A stretch of 64,000 nucleotides of DNA from Paenibacillus macquariensis (GCF_900156375.1 NZ_FTNK01000007.1:186001-250000); one strand, 5' to 3'. Counted from the first letter of the stretch, positions 15,645 to 25,216 are shown. Notes: generated from the letters alone by a model not told the origin. Translations and numbers: made by a program.

Positions 15645-18041
15645 TTAATTGCGTAATGCCTTACCTTTCGTCAACATATGTTGCATCCGTTGTTGAGTCT
15701 TCAGCTCACCACACAAGCTAAGAAAGGCTTCTCGCTCCAAATCGAGCATGTACTGTTCACTCACAAGCGTCCCTGCTGGTATATTACCGCCAGCCAGTAC
15801 ATGAGCCAGTTTCTTCGCAATCAACAGATCGTGATCACTAATGTAACCACTTTCTCTCATCCCGATAGCCCCAAGTTGTAGTACTGCCTTCCCTTCTGAA
15901 CCCGCTACCCTAATCTTCTCTTCAGGGATCGGTTCATAGCCTGCTTTGCTCATCCGAAGAACAGCCTGCTTGGCTTCATATATTAAATGATCCTGATTGG
16001 CAATAATACGATCTGTTGAACGTAGATAACCTAACTTTTGAGCATCATGACCACTGGTTGAGACTTTTGCCATCCCAACTGTTTCATAAATATGATTAAT
16101 GTATGGCTGAATATCCGCTTCAGAATGCCCCACACGCTGACTTGCCCTCATAGCTAGTTCTTTACAGCCTCCACCCGCAGGAATGAGTCCTACGCCCACT
16201 TCAACTAAACCATAATATGTTTCAGCACCAGCAATAACTTGATCTGCAGGCATGCAAGCCTCTACGCCACCACCCAAGGTCATCCGATGAGGAGCGGCAA
16301 CAACTGGCTTTTCAAACCTTTTCACTTTGTACATCGTGTTCTGGAATAAACGGATAATGCCATCAATTTCATCCCATTCTTCATCTTGTGCTTCCATCAA
16401 CAACAACATAATATTGGCGCCTACGCAGAAATGCCGTCCCTGATTAGCGATGACCATTCCCTCAAAGTTATTTCGTACTTCCTCCATACTTTGCTGGATC
16501 ATCATCAGAATATCAGCACCAATGGCATTGTTTGGTGAATGGAATTCAAGACATGCCACACCATCTCCAAGATCAATCAAGCTCGCACCGTCGTTTCCTT
16601 TCACAATCTTGTTCTGTTCCTTTAAGCTACTTAGTGTGATGATTTCTGGTGGCTGTTCTACCAGCTTGAAGTTCTGTTCAGATACATAATATAAGGTCCC
16701 TTCTTTCTTCTGGTAAAAGGATTGATTACCCGCTGCGATCCATTCCTTCACCCATGATGGAACATGCAACCCTTCCTTCTCCATACGCTCAACGGATCTG
16801 ACCAGCCCCAACGCATCCCATGTCTCAAACGGACCCAACTCCCAGTTGAATCCCCATTTCATGGCTTCGTCGATTTCATGGATTGAATTCGCAATTTCAC
16901 CGACTTTTTCAGCGGAATATAGGAGTACCTGCTTCAGAATGTTCCATGCCAATTCAGAATAGCGGTCCCCTGTAGCGATTAAAGCCTTTGTTTTCGCCCG
17001 AGCCCCTTTTGCCATTCTCGCCGCTTCAAGTGAACCCGAAGTTACCTTCTTCTGAGGATGATATTCCATGGATGATAGATCGAGCGACCATATTTCGCTA
17101 CCGTTAGCCCCTTTTTTCTTCAAATAAAACCCCTGACCCGACTTCTCACCAAACCAACCTCTTGAGACCATGCTAGTCAGCGCGTCTGGAGCCGCAAACG
17201 CTGCTTTCTCCGTTTCAGATGTTATATTCGCGTACACATTGTCTGCCACATGGACGAATGTATCCAGTCCGACCATGTCTAGCGTCCGGAATGTAGCACT
17301 TTTGGGGCGTCCCATCGCAGGTCCAGTGACTGCATCTACTTCCTCTACAGAAAACCCACTGTTCAACATCTCTTGCAACGTTATAAGAAGTCCATACGTC
17401 CCGATTCGATTTGCGATGAAATTCGGAGTGTCCTTAGCTACAACGACTCCTTTGCCTAGTGTACTCTCGCAAAATGATTTCATTTGCTGGACAATCCCTG
17501 GATCCGTCTTTGTTCCCGGAATGATTTCTAACAACTTCATGTAGCGAGGTGGATTGAAGAAATGTGTTCCTAAGAAACTTTGTTGAAAGGGCTCACTACA
17601 ATCAGCCACCATCTCTTGAATAGAGATCCCAGATGTATTCGAACTGACAATCGTTCCGGGCTTCCAATAACGTTCTACCTTGCTCAACAGCTCCTTCTTA
17701 ACTTGAAGATTCTCGACAACTACCTCAATCACCCAGTCCACTTCCGATATTCGTTCAAGATGATCCGACAGATTCCCTGGGGTGATTCGTTTCGAGAATG
17801 TATTATCGTAAAGTGGCGATGGCGTGTTCTTGTGTAATTTCGCAATGGCTCCTGTAGCTAAGCGGTTTCTGACAGCAGGATGTTCGAGTGTATATCCTTT
17901 CTTGACCTCTTCTTCCGTTAAATCTTTCGGTACCATATCAAGCAATAAGCATGAGATTCCAACGTTAGCTAGATGAGCTGCAATGCCTGAACCCATAATT
18001 CCTGATCCGATAACAGCCGCTTTGCGAATGGATTTATTCAT
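15645..18041 (-). CDS. fadN: 3-hydroxyacyl-CoA dehydrogenase/enoyl-CoA hydratase FadN
   Basis: 798 residues with two enzymes in one chain. The N-terminal half is an NAD-dependent 3-hydroxyacyl-CoA dehydrogenase (VIGSGIMGSGIAAHLANVG Rossmann motif; THFFNPPRYMKLLEII signature). The second dehydrogenase domain follows, and the C-terminal part is a crotonase (IANQGRHFCVGANIMLLL, RMTLGGGVEACMPADQV, GLIPAGGGCKE). This dehydrogenase-first order is that of B. subtilis FadN and reversed from E. coli FadB. It hydrates enoyl-CoA and oxidises the 3-hydroxy product. GGAGGG precedes the ATG. Confidence 0.95.
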   Translation of the reverse strand: MNKSIRKAAVIGSGIMGSGIAAHLANVGISCLLLDMVPKDLTEEEVKKGYTLEHPAVRNRLATGAIAKLHKNTPSPLYDNTFSKRITPGNLSDHLERISEVDWVIEVVVENLQVKKELLSKVERYWKPGTIVSSNTSGISIQEMVADCSEPFQQSFLGTHFFNPPRYMKLLEIIPGTKTDPGIVQQMKSFCESTLGKGVVVAKDTPNFIANRIGTYGLLITLQEMLNSGFSVEEVDAVTGPAMGRPKSATFRTLDMVGLDTFVHVADNVYANITSETEKAAFAAPDALTSMVSRGWFGEKSGQGFYLKKKGANGSEIWSLDLSSMEYHPQKKVTSGSLEAARMAKGARAKTKALIATGDRYSELAWNILKQVLLYSAEKVGEIANSIHEIDEAMKWGFNWELGPFETWDALGLVRSVERMEKEGLHVPSWVKEWIAAGNQSFYQKKEGTLYYVSEQNFKLVEQPPEIITLSSLKEQNKIVKGNDGASLIDLGDGVACLEFHSPNNAIGADILMMIQQSMEEVRNNFEGMVIANQGRHFCVGANIMLLLMEAQDEEWDEIDGIIRLFQNTMYKVKRFEKPVVAAPHRMTLGGGVEACMPADQVIAGAETYYGLVEVGVGLIPAGGGCKELAMRASQRVGHSEADIQPYINHIYETVGMAKVSTSGHDAQKLGYLRSTDRIIANQDHLIYEAKQAVLRMSKAGYEPIPEEKIRVAGSEGKAVLQLGAIGMRESGYISDHDLLIAKKLAHVLAGGNIPAGTLVSEQYMLDLEREAFLSLCGELKTQQRMQHMLTKGKALRN

Positions 18042-18074
18042 CTTCTAATTCCCTCCAATTCAGATCAGTTCTAT

Positions 18075-20225
18075 TTAACGGATGGGATGATCCCCGAATA
18101 CCGATTGTTCCAAGATCTCTGCGATGTCCTTTGCTTTGACAAGGTCCTCAACTTCCTTCATCTTCGTACCATCCTCCATCATTGTCAGACAGTAAGGGCA
18201 AGCACTACTAATGACCGTTGGATTCACTTCTAGCGCCTGCTCTGTTCGAGCTAGATTCACTCGCTTACCCGACGTCTCCTCTAACCACATCATGCCTCCA
18301 CCAGCACCGCAACACATGCCATTCTCACGAGACCTCTTCATTTCAGCCATTTCCACCCCTGGTATCGCTTTCAGGATATTACGTGGTTCATCATAGACAT
18401 TGTTGTAGCGACCAAGATAACAGGAATCGTGATACGTGATTCGTTCCTTCACTTCATGACGAGGATTTAATTTCCCTTCTTGAATGAGCTTATCGAGTAG
18501 TTGCGTGTGATGGGTTACTTCAACTCCCTGAAGTCCGAATTCAGGATACTCGTTCTTCAATGTGTTGAATGTATGTGGACAGGCGGTGACAATCTTCTGA
18601 ACACCATATTTCTGAAAGATACCAATGTTATCCGTGCATAGTTGTTGAAACAGCATTTCATTTCCCATTCGTCGTGGTGTATCGCCTGAGTTCTTCTCCT
18701 CGTTCCCGAGAATGGCGAAGGAAATGCCAGATTCGTTCAATAAACGGGCAAAGGCTCTCGAAATCGATCGGCTTCGAAGATCATATGAGCCCATCGATCC
18801 TACAAAAAATAAGTACTCAAAATCTGGATTCTCCTTCACTGTAGGTACTTTAATCCCGCCGATATCTCCCGTCCAAGTGGCACGGTCATTGCGGTTTAAT
18901 CCCCACGGATTACCTTGTCTCTCTATGTTCTGCATTGCACGTTGTCCCTCGTGAGGAACACTACCTTGCATCAACACCAAATGTCTGCGTAAATCTATAA
19001 TTTTATCGACGTGTTCATTACTTACTGGACATTGATCTTCACAATTACGACAGGTCGTACAAGACCATATCTCGTCTTCCGTGATCACATCACCGATAAG
19101 CTCTAGGTCTACTAATTTCTTGTCCTGTTCGACCCATGTTGATTTATGCCAGTCGAGTGTTGGAACAATATTCGTAATTCCGCTTTCGTTCGCATTCCAT
19201 GCCACATCAGACTTCTCTGTCACTAACGCATGAGTTCCACTAGAGGCAAACAGATAGTGGGGAACCCAAGGTGACTTTCCTGTTATCGCAGTTCCCTTCT
19301 CCACCATATGATCTCGTAGTTTCGTGATGAGGTGCATTGGCGATAACACCTTGCCGGTACTGCTCGCAGGACACACATCTGTACATCGTCCACATTCCAC
19401 ACAAGCATAGAAGTCGAGCATTTGTTTCTGTGAGAAATCCTCAATCTTGCCAACACCGAAGGTCTCCGCTTCTTCATCTTCCAAATCTAACTTTGTGAGA
19501 CGACCTACTGGTGCGCTACGACGGAACCAAATGTTGATCGGGGCGGTTATGATATGAAAATGCTTCGACTGTGGAACATAGACCAGAAATGCCAAAAGAA
19601 TCAGCAAATGCATCCACCAAAACACCATGAACCATCCATATGCCGTAGAACTTGAAATTCCGGTTAATGCTAATGCGATAAAGGAAGATATCGGAGAGTA
19701 GCCTGTAAACGATAGCTCCATCCATACCCGTTCGAAACTTAGAGTTAGCACGACAGAGACCATCAAGAAGAAGATGAACAAGATGACGAGGCTTGGCTTC
19801 CATCCCTTTTTCAAGCGGGTTAACTTCTCCCCATAACGACGATAAGCGGCGTATCCCATAGCAACTAAGATTAGAACGACCGTTACTTCCTGCATGAGCC
19901 CGAACACTTCATACCCTGGAATGGGCAAGTGTTTGCCACCTGTTAACCCTTTTACGATCAGATCTAACGCCCCGAACTGTAATATAATGAATCCGTAAAA
20001 TATGATAATGTGCATCAATCCACTCTTAGGATCCTTCATTAACTTCTTCTGAGCGAAGACCTGTGATAGGAACTCCGCCCATCTTCCCTCGCCACGTTGT
20101 CTGAAATCTGCTGGACCTCCGAGCGTAAGATACAAATAACGATGATACACAGCTTTATAGAATAAATAGATGCCGTAGCCGGTTACCGCCAGGAACAACA
20201 AGAAGTTCGCAGTCTGCCAACCCAT
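18075..20225 (-). CDS. fadF: FadF, membrane iron-sulfur oxidoreductase (heterodisulfide reductase-like)
   Basis: 716 residues. The N-terminal third has about five membrane helices, resembling the nitrate reductase gamma subunit. Two [4Fe-4S] motifs follow (CVECGRCTDVCP and CTTCRNCEDQCP), then two CCG-type domains (HDSCYLGRYN, MCCGAGGGMMW, SACPYCLTMM). B. subtilis FadF has the same layout and is thought to pass electrons from EtfAB to menaquinone. It is the first gene of the leftward fad operon, divergent from fadR-etfB-etfA. ATG 20225 has AAAGGA 9 bases upstream; the GTG at 20243 lacks usable spacing. Confidence 0.92.
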   Translation of the reverse strand: MGWQTANFLLFLAVTGYGIYLFYKAVYHRYLYLTLGGPADFRQRGEGRWAEFLSQVFAQKKLMKDPKSGLMHIIIFYGFIILQFGALDLIVKGLTGGKHLPIPGYEVFGLMQEVTVVLILVAMGYAAYRRYGEKLTRLKKGWKPSLVILFIFFLMVSVVLTLSFERVWMELSFTGYSPISSFIALALTGISSSTAYGWFMVFWWMHLLILLAFLVYVPQSKHFHIITAPINIWFRRSAPVGRLTKLDLEDEEAETFGVGKIEDFSQKQMLDFYACVECGRCTDVCPASSTGKVLSPMHLITKLRDHMVEKGTAITGKSPWVPHYLFASSGTHALVTEKSDVAWNANESGITNIVPTLDWHKSTWVEQDKKLVDLELIGDVITEDEIWSCTTCRNCEDQCPVSNEHVDKIIDLRRHLVLMQGSVPHEGQRAMQNIERQGNPWGLNRNDRATWTGDIGGIKVPTVKENPDFEYLFFVGSMGSYDLRSRSISRAFARLLNESGISFAILGNEEKNSGDTPRRMGNEMLFQQLCTDNIGIFQKYGVQKIVTACPHTFNTLKNEYPEFGLQGVEVTHHTQLLDKLIQEGKLNPRHEVKERITYHDSCYLGRYNNVYDEPRNILKAIPGVEMAEMKRSRENGMCCGAGGGMMWLEETSGKRVNLARTEQALEVNPTVISSACPYCLTMMEDGTKMKEVEDLVKAKDIAEILEQSVFGDHPIR

Positions 20226-20276
20226 CTCAATCCATCCTTTCACTCCCCAATTTCACTTTATTACTTCTCTTTTTGC

Positions 20277-20312
20277 CTTTAGTTCAATCTATATAGATAG
20301 AATGAATTAAAG
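20277..20312. promoter_or_regulatory. fad dyad motif A in the fadF/fadR divergent region
   Basis: A 36-base dyad: arms CTTTAGTTCAATCTAT and ATAGAATGAATTAAAG around ATAG, with only two mismatches in 16 pairs. It lies about 50 bases upstream of the fadF start and so probably covers the fadF promoter. Same motif as in front of the thioesterase gene. Confidence 0.65.
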
Positions 20313-20322
20313 TTACTTTTGT

Positions 20323-20351
20323 CTTTAATTCAATCTATATAGATAATTCAG
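20323..20351. promoter_or_regulatory. fad dyad motif B in the fadF/fadR divergent region
   Basis: The left arm CTTTAATTCAATCTAT and centre ATAG are intact; the right arm is degenerate. It lies 46 bases from the start of site A. Confidence 0.5.
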
Positions 20352-20376
20352 CGACTTCATGCATATGATCATAAAA

Positions 20377-20400
20377 AAATGAATGAGGATTCATTCATTT
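20377..20400. promoter_or_regulatory. FadR-type box in front of fadR
   Basis: TGAATGA and TCATTCA around GGAT, with three further matching A/T pairs on each side. This equals the 7-4-7 design of the B. subtilis FadR box (TGAATGA-N4-TCATTCA). It lies about 27 bases before the fadR start, suggesting autoregulation of fadR-etfB-etfA. The codons inside it are open in the fadR frame, which misleadingly extends the reading frame upstream. Confidence 0.75.
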
Positions 20401-20426
20401 TCCAACCAAGAACACTGAGGTGCTCC

Positions 20427-21008
20427 ATGATAAGTAAAAAACAAGAGAAATTTGAACTGATTTTGGAAGCCGCATTAAAAGTCATTGCTGAGAATGGATT
20501 TCATGGTTCTCAAGTATCCAAAATTGCGAAGGAGGCCGGTATAGCAGACGGTACAGTTTATCTTTATTTTAAAAACAAAGAAGATATTCTCATTTCCCTC
20601 TTGCAACAACGATTAGGTGATCTTGTCCTCATGTTTCACAGCAGTGTTCGTGAAACGACCTCGGCAGATGATGCCATACGTACAATTTGCCAGATCCATT
20701 TCACCGAATTAGAACAAAACGTAAACCTCGCCTATGTGACTCAGATTGAACTTCGCCAAAGTTCGCTTGAACTACGTAAAGCCATAGGTCATCTCTTAAA
20801 GCCCTATATCCAACTGATCGAAGTGGTTCTAGAACAAGGAATTCAGGAGAAATCATTCAGACCTGACCTAGATATAAAGTTAACGCGGTTGTTATTGTTT
20901 GGAGGAATGGACGAAGTCGTTACCTCATGGCTCATCTCGGAAAGAAAATATTCATTATCCGCCCAGGTAGACAAAACGGTTGAGTTTTTCCTAAGAGGCT
21001 TGAAATAA
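20427..21008 (+). CDS. fadR: TetR family fatty-acid-responsive repressor FadR
   Basis: 193 residues. The TetR HTH occupies residues 5-50 (ILEAALKVIAENGFHGSQVSKIAKEAGIADGTVYLYFKNKEDIL), nearly identical in pattern to B. subtilis FadR (YsiA); the C-terminal part also matches (VTQIELRQSSLELRKAI). FadR represses beta-oxidation genes and is released by long-chain acyl-CoA. The start at 20427 is chosen because GAGGTG precedes it; the longer frame from 20379 begins inside the operator. It is first in a fadR-etfB-etfA operon. Confidence 0.93.
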   Translation: MISKKQEKFELILEAALKVIAENGFHGSQVSKIAKEAGIADGTVYLYFKNKEDILISLLQQRLGDLVLMFHSSVRETTSADDAIRTICQIHFTELEQNVNLAYVTQIELRQSSLELRKAIGHLLKPYIQLIEVVLEQGIQEKSFRPDLDIKLTRLLLFGGMDEVVTSWLISERKYSLSAQVDKTVEFFLRGLK

Positions 21009-21030
21009 TCGTTAAAAGGGAGATTATCAC

Positions 21031-21804
21031 ATGAATATCTATGTCATTCTCAAGCAAACGTTCGATACAGAGGAGAAAATTGTTATTCAGGATGGGGAGA
21101 TTTCTGATGATGGTGTTAAATATGTCATTAATCCGTATGACGAATATGCCGTTGAGGAAGCGATACGCCAAAAGGAACAACATGGAGGTTCAATTACAGT
21201 CGTATCAATCGGGCCTATTCGCACAGCAGAAGCATTAAGAACCGCCCTTGCACTCGGAGCCGATGAAGCCGTACTCATCACAGATGATCGAATAGGCAGT
21301 GACGAATTCAGCATCTCCAAAGTACTTGCCGCGTATTTCGCCAACAATCAACCTTACGACCTCATTCTCGGGGGGAATTTCTCTATTGATAACGGAGGTG
21401 GTCAAGTGGCCATACGCCTCTCACAACTCCTCCAAATTCCTCATGTTTCTTCGATCATCAAGATTGATGTTTCTAGTGATCATGCCATCGTCCTTCGTGA
21501 TTCCGAAGGGGATACCGAAACCGTAAAGGTTACTCTTCCTGCCCTTTTCACCGCCCAACAAGGGCTAAATGAGCCACGTTACCCCTCGTTACCCGGTATT
21601 ATGAAAGCAAAGAAGAAACCCTTTCACCATTTGTCCCTCGACGATTTAGGTCTTACTTCATCTGAGATTATCGCCAAAACAGAACGTATCTCCCTTTTCC
21701 TACCGCCTTCACGCAATTCTGGCCAAATTTTACAAGGCAAACTGAACCAACAAGTATCCCAACTTGTTCATCTTCTTAAACAATCAGATGTGTTATCAAT
21801 TTAA
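21031..21804 (+). CDS. etfB: electron transfer flavoprotein beta subunit
   Basis: 257 residues of the ETF beta family: NIYVILKQTFDTEEKI at the start, NPYDEYAVEEAIRQKE, ALALGADEAVLI, LILGGNFSIDNGGGQVAIRLSQLL, and LPALFTAQQGLNEPRYPSLPGIMKAKKK, the family's recognition loop. It binds AMP and pairs with EtfA to carry electrons from FadE to FadF. It lies 22 bases after fadR and 22 before etfA. Confidence 0.95.
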   Translation: MNIYVILKQTFDTEEKIVIQDGEISDDGVKYVINPYDEYAVEEAIRQKEQHGGSITVVSIGPIRTAEALRTALALGADEAVLITDDRIGSDEFSISKVLAAYFANNQPYDLILGGNFSIDNGGGQVAIRLSQLLQIPHVSSIIKIDVSSDHAIVLRDSEGDTETVKVTLPALFTAQQGLNEPRYPSLPGIMKAKKKPFHHLSLDDLGLTSSEIIAKTERISLFLPPSRNSGQILQGKLNQQVSQLVHLLKQSDVLSI

Positions 21805-21826
21805 TCCAAGTAAAGGGGATGACCTT

Positions 21827-22801
21827 ATGAGTAAATCATACGTTGTCGTCGCAGAAGTACGCGATGGCAAGCTACGTCAGGTGACTTTGGAAGCACTCCA
21901 AGCTGTTTCTTTAGTTAAGGAAGATAGCGATTGCGTTACAGCCGTTATATTAGGCCATCAGATTACGGATATTGCCGAACAGTTATCCCAGTACCTGAAC
22001 GGACAGGTCTATGTCTATGACCATATCGATTTGAAGACATACAACGCCGAGATTCACTTCACTATTATCAAGGATGTATTGAACACATTGAACCCTCACG
22101 CTATTTATCTAGGACATACCGCTGTGGGCCGCGAACTAGCCCCCATGATTGCTGCATATTTAGAGGCGGGTCAACTCTCTGACGTCATTTCTATCGAGAA
22201 GTCTGGTGCAGAGATTCTTTATACTCGCCCCCTTTATGCGGGTAAAGCTTTTGAGATCAAAAAATTCACAGACGCTCCCCAAGTTGTTACCATACGCCCC
22301 AACAATATCGCTGCCGCTGATACGGTCGAATTACATGCGCAAATCATTTCAATGGCATTCACGCAAGCTTCATCACTTCGCTCCGTTGTGCAAGATGTCA
22401 TTCGCAAAACCTCAGGAAAAGTAGATTTAACCGAAGCCAAAATCGTCGTATCTGGTGGTAGAGGTGTTAAGAGCATCGATGGTTTCAAACCTCTTCAAGA
22501 ACTAGCTGATGTATTAAATGGTGCGGTTGGTGCCTCACGGGGAGCTTGCGATGCTGGATATTGCGAATATGCCTTGCAGATCGGTCAGACCGGCAAAGTG
22601 GTTACTCCTGAAATTTATATCGCTTGTGGCATCAGCGGCGCAATCCAGCACTTAGCCGGTATGAGTCAATCCCGCATCATCATCGCCATTAATAAGGACC
22701 CAGAAGCACCTATATTTAAATTAGCCGATTATGGCATCGTCGGCGATTTATTCGTAGTCGTTCCACTCTTAACGGAAGAATTCAAGAAAGCATTAGCTTA
22801 A
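21827..22801 (+). CDS. etfA: electron transfer flavoprotein alpha subunit
   Basis: 324 residues. The C-terminal FAD domain shows VVSGGRGVKSIDGFKPLQELADVL, GASRGACDAGY, GQTGKVVTPEIYIACGISGAIQHLAGM and AINKDPEAPIFKLADYGIVGD, all standard for EtfA. ATG 21827 has AAGGGG 8 bases upstream; the open frame further upstream overlaps etfB and has no ribosome site. Last gene of fadR-etfB-etfA, followed by a terminator. Confidence 0.95.
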   Translation: MSKSYVVVAEVRDGKLRQVTLEALQAVSLVKEDSDCVTAVILGHQITDIAEQLSQYLNGQVYVYDHIDLKTYNAEIHFTIIKDVLNTLNPHAIYLGHTAVGRELAPMIAAYLEAGQLSDVISIEKSGAEILYTRPLYAGKAFEIKKFTDAPQVVTIRPNNIAAADTVELHAQIISMAFTQASSLRSVVQDVIRKTSGKVDLTEAKIVVSGGRGVKSIDGFKPLQELADVLNGAVGASRGACDAGYCEYALQIGQTGKVVTPEIYIACGISGAIQHLAGMSQSRIIIAINKDPEAPIFKLADYGIVGDLFVVVPLLTEEFKKALA

Positions 22802-22810
22802 CCATAGAAC

Positions 22811-22843
22811 GACCCATGGCTACTCCATTGAGTGCTATGGGTC
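22811..22843 (+). terminator. terminator after etfA
   Basis: GACCCATGGC pairs with GCTATGGGTC (one G-U pair), followed by ATTTTAAAT. It lies 10 bases after the stop. Confidence 0.65.
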
Positions 22844-22973
22844 ATTTTAAATATAGAGGTTGGAACGTTTTAGTAGATTGTAATTTCGAGTATGCCACGC
22901 TAGTATTAATAGAGTCACACACAATATAGCTATTCTTTTCTTACCTGATACGAATAATAAGGAGTTTTTACAT

Positions 22974-23621
22974 ATGGATTTTGTCGCCATTGACTTTGAA
23001 ACAGCGAACGCGAACCGTTCAAGCGCCTGTTCTTTAGGACTTGTGGAAGTACGGGGAGGTATCATAACATCAGAACACGTCTGGTTAATTGATCCTGAGC
23101 AGCCTTTTGATTATCGAAATATACAGATTCACGGGATAACGCCAAGTATGGTTAGTGGGCAACCCACGTTTCATGAACTGTGGCCAACACTTGAACCACT
23201 CCTACAAGGACAACAAATTGTTGCCCATAATGCTTCATTTGATATGAGCGTTTTAAGATACTGTCTGGATAAGTCGTCAATAGATTACCCCTCATTTCAA
23301 TATCACTGTACTTATTTGTTGAGCAAAGAGTTGTTGCAACACATGCCTGCTTTTAAATTAAATGTTATTGCTGACTATTATGGCATTCCACTCAACCATC
23401 ATGAAGCATTGGATGATGCTCGTGCGTGTGCGAAGATCCTATTGAGATTACTAGAACAGGAACAGCAGTCTGATCCCATACAACTCTCCAAAGCGCACAG
23501 TTGCAAGATAGGGACCATGTTTGCTGGCGGGTATACTCCTTTCTCGGCTCCTTCGAAGAAAAATCCTAAGAAACCAGCTCCAAGAAGTTACCCGAGATTT
23601 AATACTAATGCTGGCATGTAA
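22974..23621 (+). CDS. DnaQ-like 3'-5' exonuclease (DEDDh)
   Basis: 215 residues. The exonuclease motifs are Exo I VAIDFETAN (Asp7, Glu9), Exo II VAHNASFDMSVLR, and Exo III HHEALDDARACAKIL with the His and Asp of the DEDDh class. The C-terminal 40 residues are basic and Pro-rich and may bind DNA. It resembles the free-standing PolIII epsilon-like exonucleases of Bacillales rather than the PolC domain. It stands alone with a GGAG ribosome site and a downstream terminator; which DNA process it serves is not clear. Confidence 0.88.
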   Translation: MDFVAIDFETANANRSSACSLGLVEVRGGIITSEHVWLIDPEQPFDYRNIQIHGITPSMVSGQPTFHELWPTLEPLLQGQQIVAHNASFDMSVLRYCLDKSSIDYPSFQYHCTYLLSKELLQHMPAFKLNVIADYYGIPLNHHEALDDARACAKILLRLLEQEQQSDPIQLSKAHSCKIGTMFAGGYTPFSAPSKKNPKKPAPRSYPRFNTNAGM

Positions 23622-23658
23622 AAGGACAAGCGACTGAATTACCAGTTCGCTTGTCCTT
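23622..23658. terminator. bidirectional terminator between exonuclease and MFS genes
   Basis: A perfect 12-bp stem (AAGGACAAGCGA/TCGCTTGTCCTT) with a T-rich tail on the plus strand. It separates two converging genes. Confidence 0.85.
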
Positions 23659-23737
23659 CTTTTCTTTGCTTTTTATTAATAGACTTGTATCCACTAATTT
23701 AATCGAAAATATCCGATCACTACCCATATGATGATTC

Positions 23738-24946
23738 TCATTCAGAAGCTGCGCATCCCATATTCTTCTGGTACTTTCTCTCAAGCGTTCTACTCCAACC
23801 TGTAAGTATCACTGCTACAAAAACCATCAGGCCACCAATCCAAGGTGTGTGTATTAATCCGATGGAATCTGTGATGATACCACCTAGATACGCACCCAAA
23901 GCAATCCCAACATTGAACGCAGCAATATTGATCGCTGATGCCATTTCAATACCCCTTGGTACATAACGTTCGGCTAGAGTAACGACATAAAATTGTAGCC
24001 CTGGTACGTTCATGAAGGCAAATAGCCCCATCAACATAATCGTAATTAAACCAGCTATTTTAAATGGTGCCGTGAAGGTTAATATAATGAGTACAACAGA
24101 CTGAATTAGAAACATATAAAATAATGCATTAATAGGGTTTCGATTCGCTAGCTTTCCACCTATTGTGTTCCCAATCGCAATTGAGATTCCATAGACGAGT
24201 AGAATAATTGCAACAGTCCCTGATTTAAACCCAGTGATCTGTTGAAGCAATGGAGATAAATACGTAAAGACTACAAATGTCCCACCATAACCTAGGGCTG
24301 TAATCACAAATACAAGTAATAGACGTCCGTTAGTAACTAGTTTAATTTGATCACGGAACAATGTACGCGTCCCTTTTCGTAAATCAGATGGAATAAGAAT
24401 GCTATTAGCAATGAGGGCAACTACCCCAATAATCACGATAATAATAAAAGCAAATCTCCAACTCAATTGCTGACCTATAAAAGTACCAAAAGGGACACCC
24501 GTAACAGTCGCTACAGTGAGCCCTGTAAACATGATGGCTATAGCGCTAGCCTTACGGTCTGCAGGCACTAAATCAGCAGCTATCGTCGCACCAATGGCCA
24601 TAAATACACCATGTGCTAATGCTGAAATGACACGAGCAACGAGTAATACCCCCATGCTTGTAGCACTAGCAGCAATACTATTTCCAATAATAAAAACAAC
24701 CATAATCCATAAAAGTAACGATTTACGAGACATACTAGAAGTCATCGAAGTTAATACGGGCGCTCCGACTGTTACACCAATAGCATATAATGAGACGGTT
24801 AATCCTGCAGTCGTAATCGGTACATGTAGATCTTGAGATATGAGTGGTAATAACCCTACACTAATAAATTCTGTCGTTCCAATCGCAAATGCGCTCACTG
24901 CTAATGCCAATAGCGCCAATATACTTCGTTTGTTATCTATATTCAT
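23738..24946 (-). CDS. MFS transporter, DHA1 drug/sugar efflux type
   Basis: About 402 residues with 12 membrane helices. The opening ILALLALAVSAFAIGTTEFISVGLLPLIS and the loop between helices 2 and 3 (GAPVLTSMTSSMSRKSLLL) are those of the AraJ/YdhP/NepI-like DHA1 family. Motif C-like GVPFGTFIGQQLSWR follows helix 5. Members export drugs, sugars or nucleosides; the substrate is unknown here. ATG 24946 has GAGGAG upstream; the longer frame to 25012 has no ribosome site. Divergent from the iron operon. Confidence 0.85.
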   Translation of the reverse strand: MNIDNKRSILALLALAVSAFAIGTTEFISVGLLPLISQDLHVPITTAGLTVSLYAIGVTVGAPVLTSMTSSMSRKSLLLWIMVVFIIGNSIAASATSMGVLLVARVISALAHGVFMAIGATIAADLVPADRKASAIAIMFTGLTVATVTGVPFGTFIGQQLSWRFAFIIIVIIGVVALIANSILIPSDLRKGTRTLFRDQIKLVTNGRLLLVFVITALGYGGTFVVFTYLSPLLQQITGFKSGTVAIILLVYGISIAIGNTIGGKLANRNPINALFYMFLIQSVVLIILTFTAPFKIAGLITIMLMGLFAFMNVPGLQFYVVTLAERYVPRGIEMASAINIAAFNVGIALGAYLGGIITDSIGLIHTPWIGGLMVFVAVILTGWSRTLERKYQKNMGCAASE

Positions 24947-25124
24947 TAAAATACTCCTCATTTGTAATATCATTACCGGCCGGTGATTGCAATTATGAAT
25001 CATATCATCCAAATAAAGAAGTACGCACTTTTAAGTTATATAGGCACCAAAAAGTACCCTTGATTACAGTCAAACGAAATCAAGTAATATAAGAGCCGAT
25101 TCTTAAGAATTAGTAAAAAATGTA

Positions 25125-25153
25125 TTGACATAGGAATAAACCCGTTCTATGAT
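25125..25153 (+). promoter_or_regulatory. SigA promoter of efeOBU
   Basis: TTGACA (25125-25130), exactly 17 bases, TATGAT (25148-25153). It lies 64 bases before the efeO start and just upstream of the Fur box. Confidence 0.8.
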
Positions 25154-25173
25154 AATGATTGATTATACGATAC

Positions 25174-25188
25174 TGATAATCATTATCA
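25174..25188. promoter_or_regulatory. Fur box of efeOBU
   Basis: TGATAATCATTATCA is a perfect 7-1-7 Fur box. It starts about 20 bases after the -10 element, so Fur-Fe2+ would block the transcription start region. A second TGATAATGATTGATTA-like half-site overlaps the -10 region. Confidence 0.9.
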
Positions 25189-25216
25189 TTTACAAAGAAA
25201 AAAAGGGGTGTTCTTT

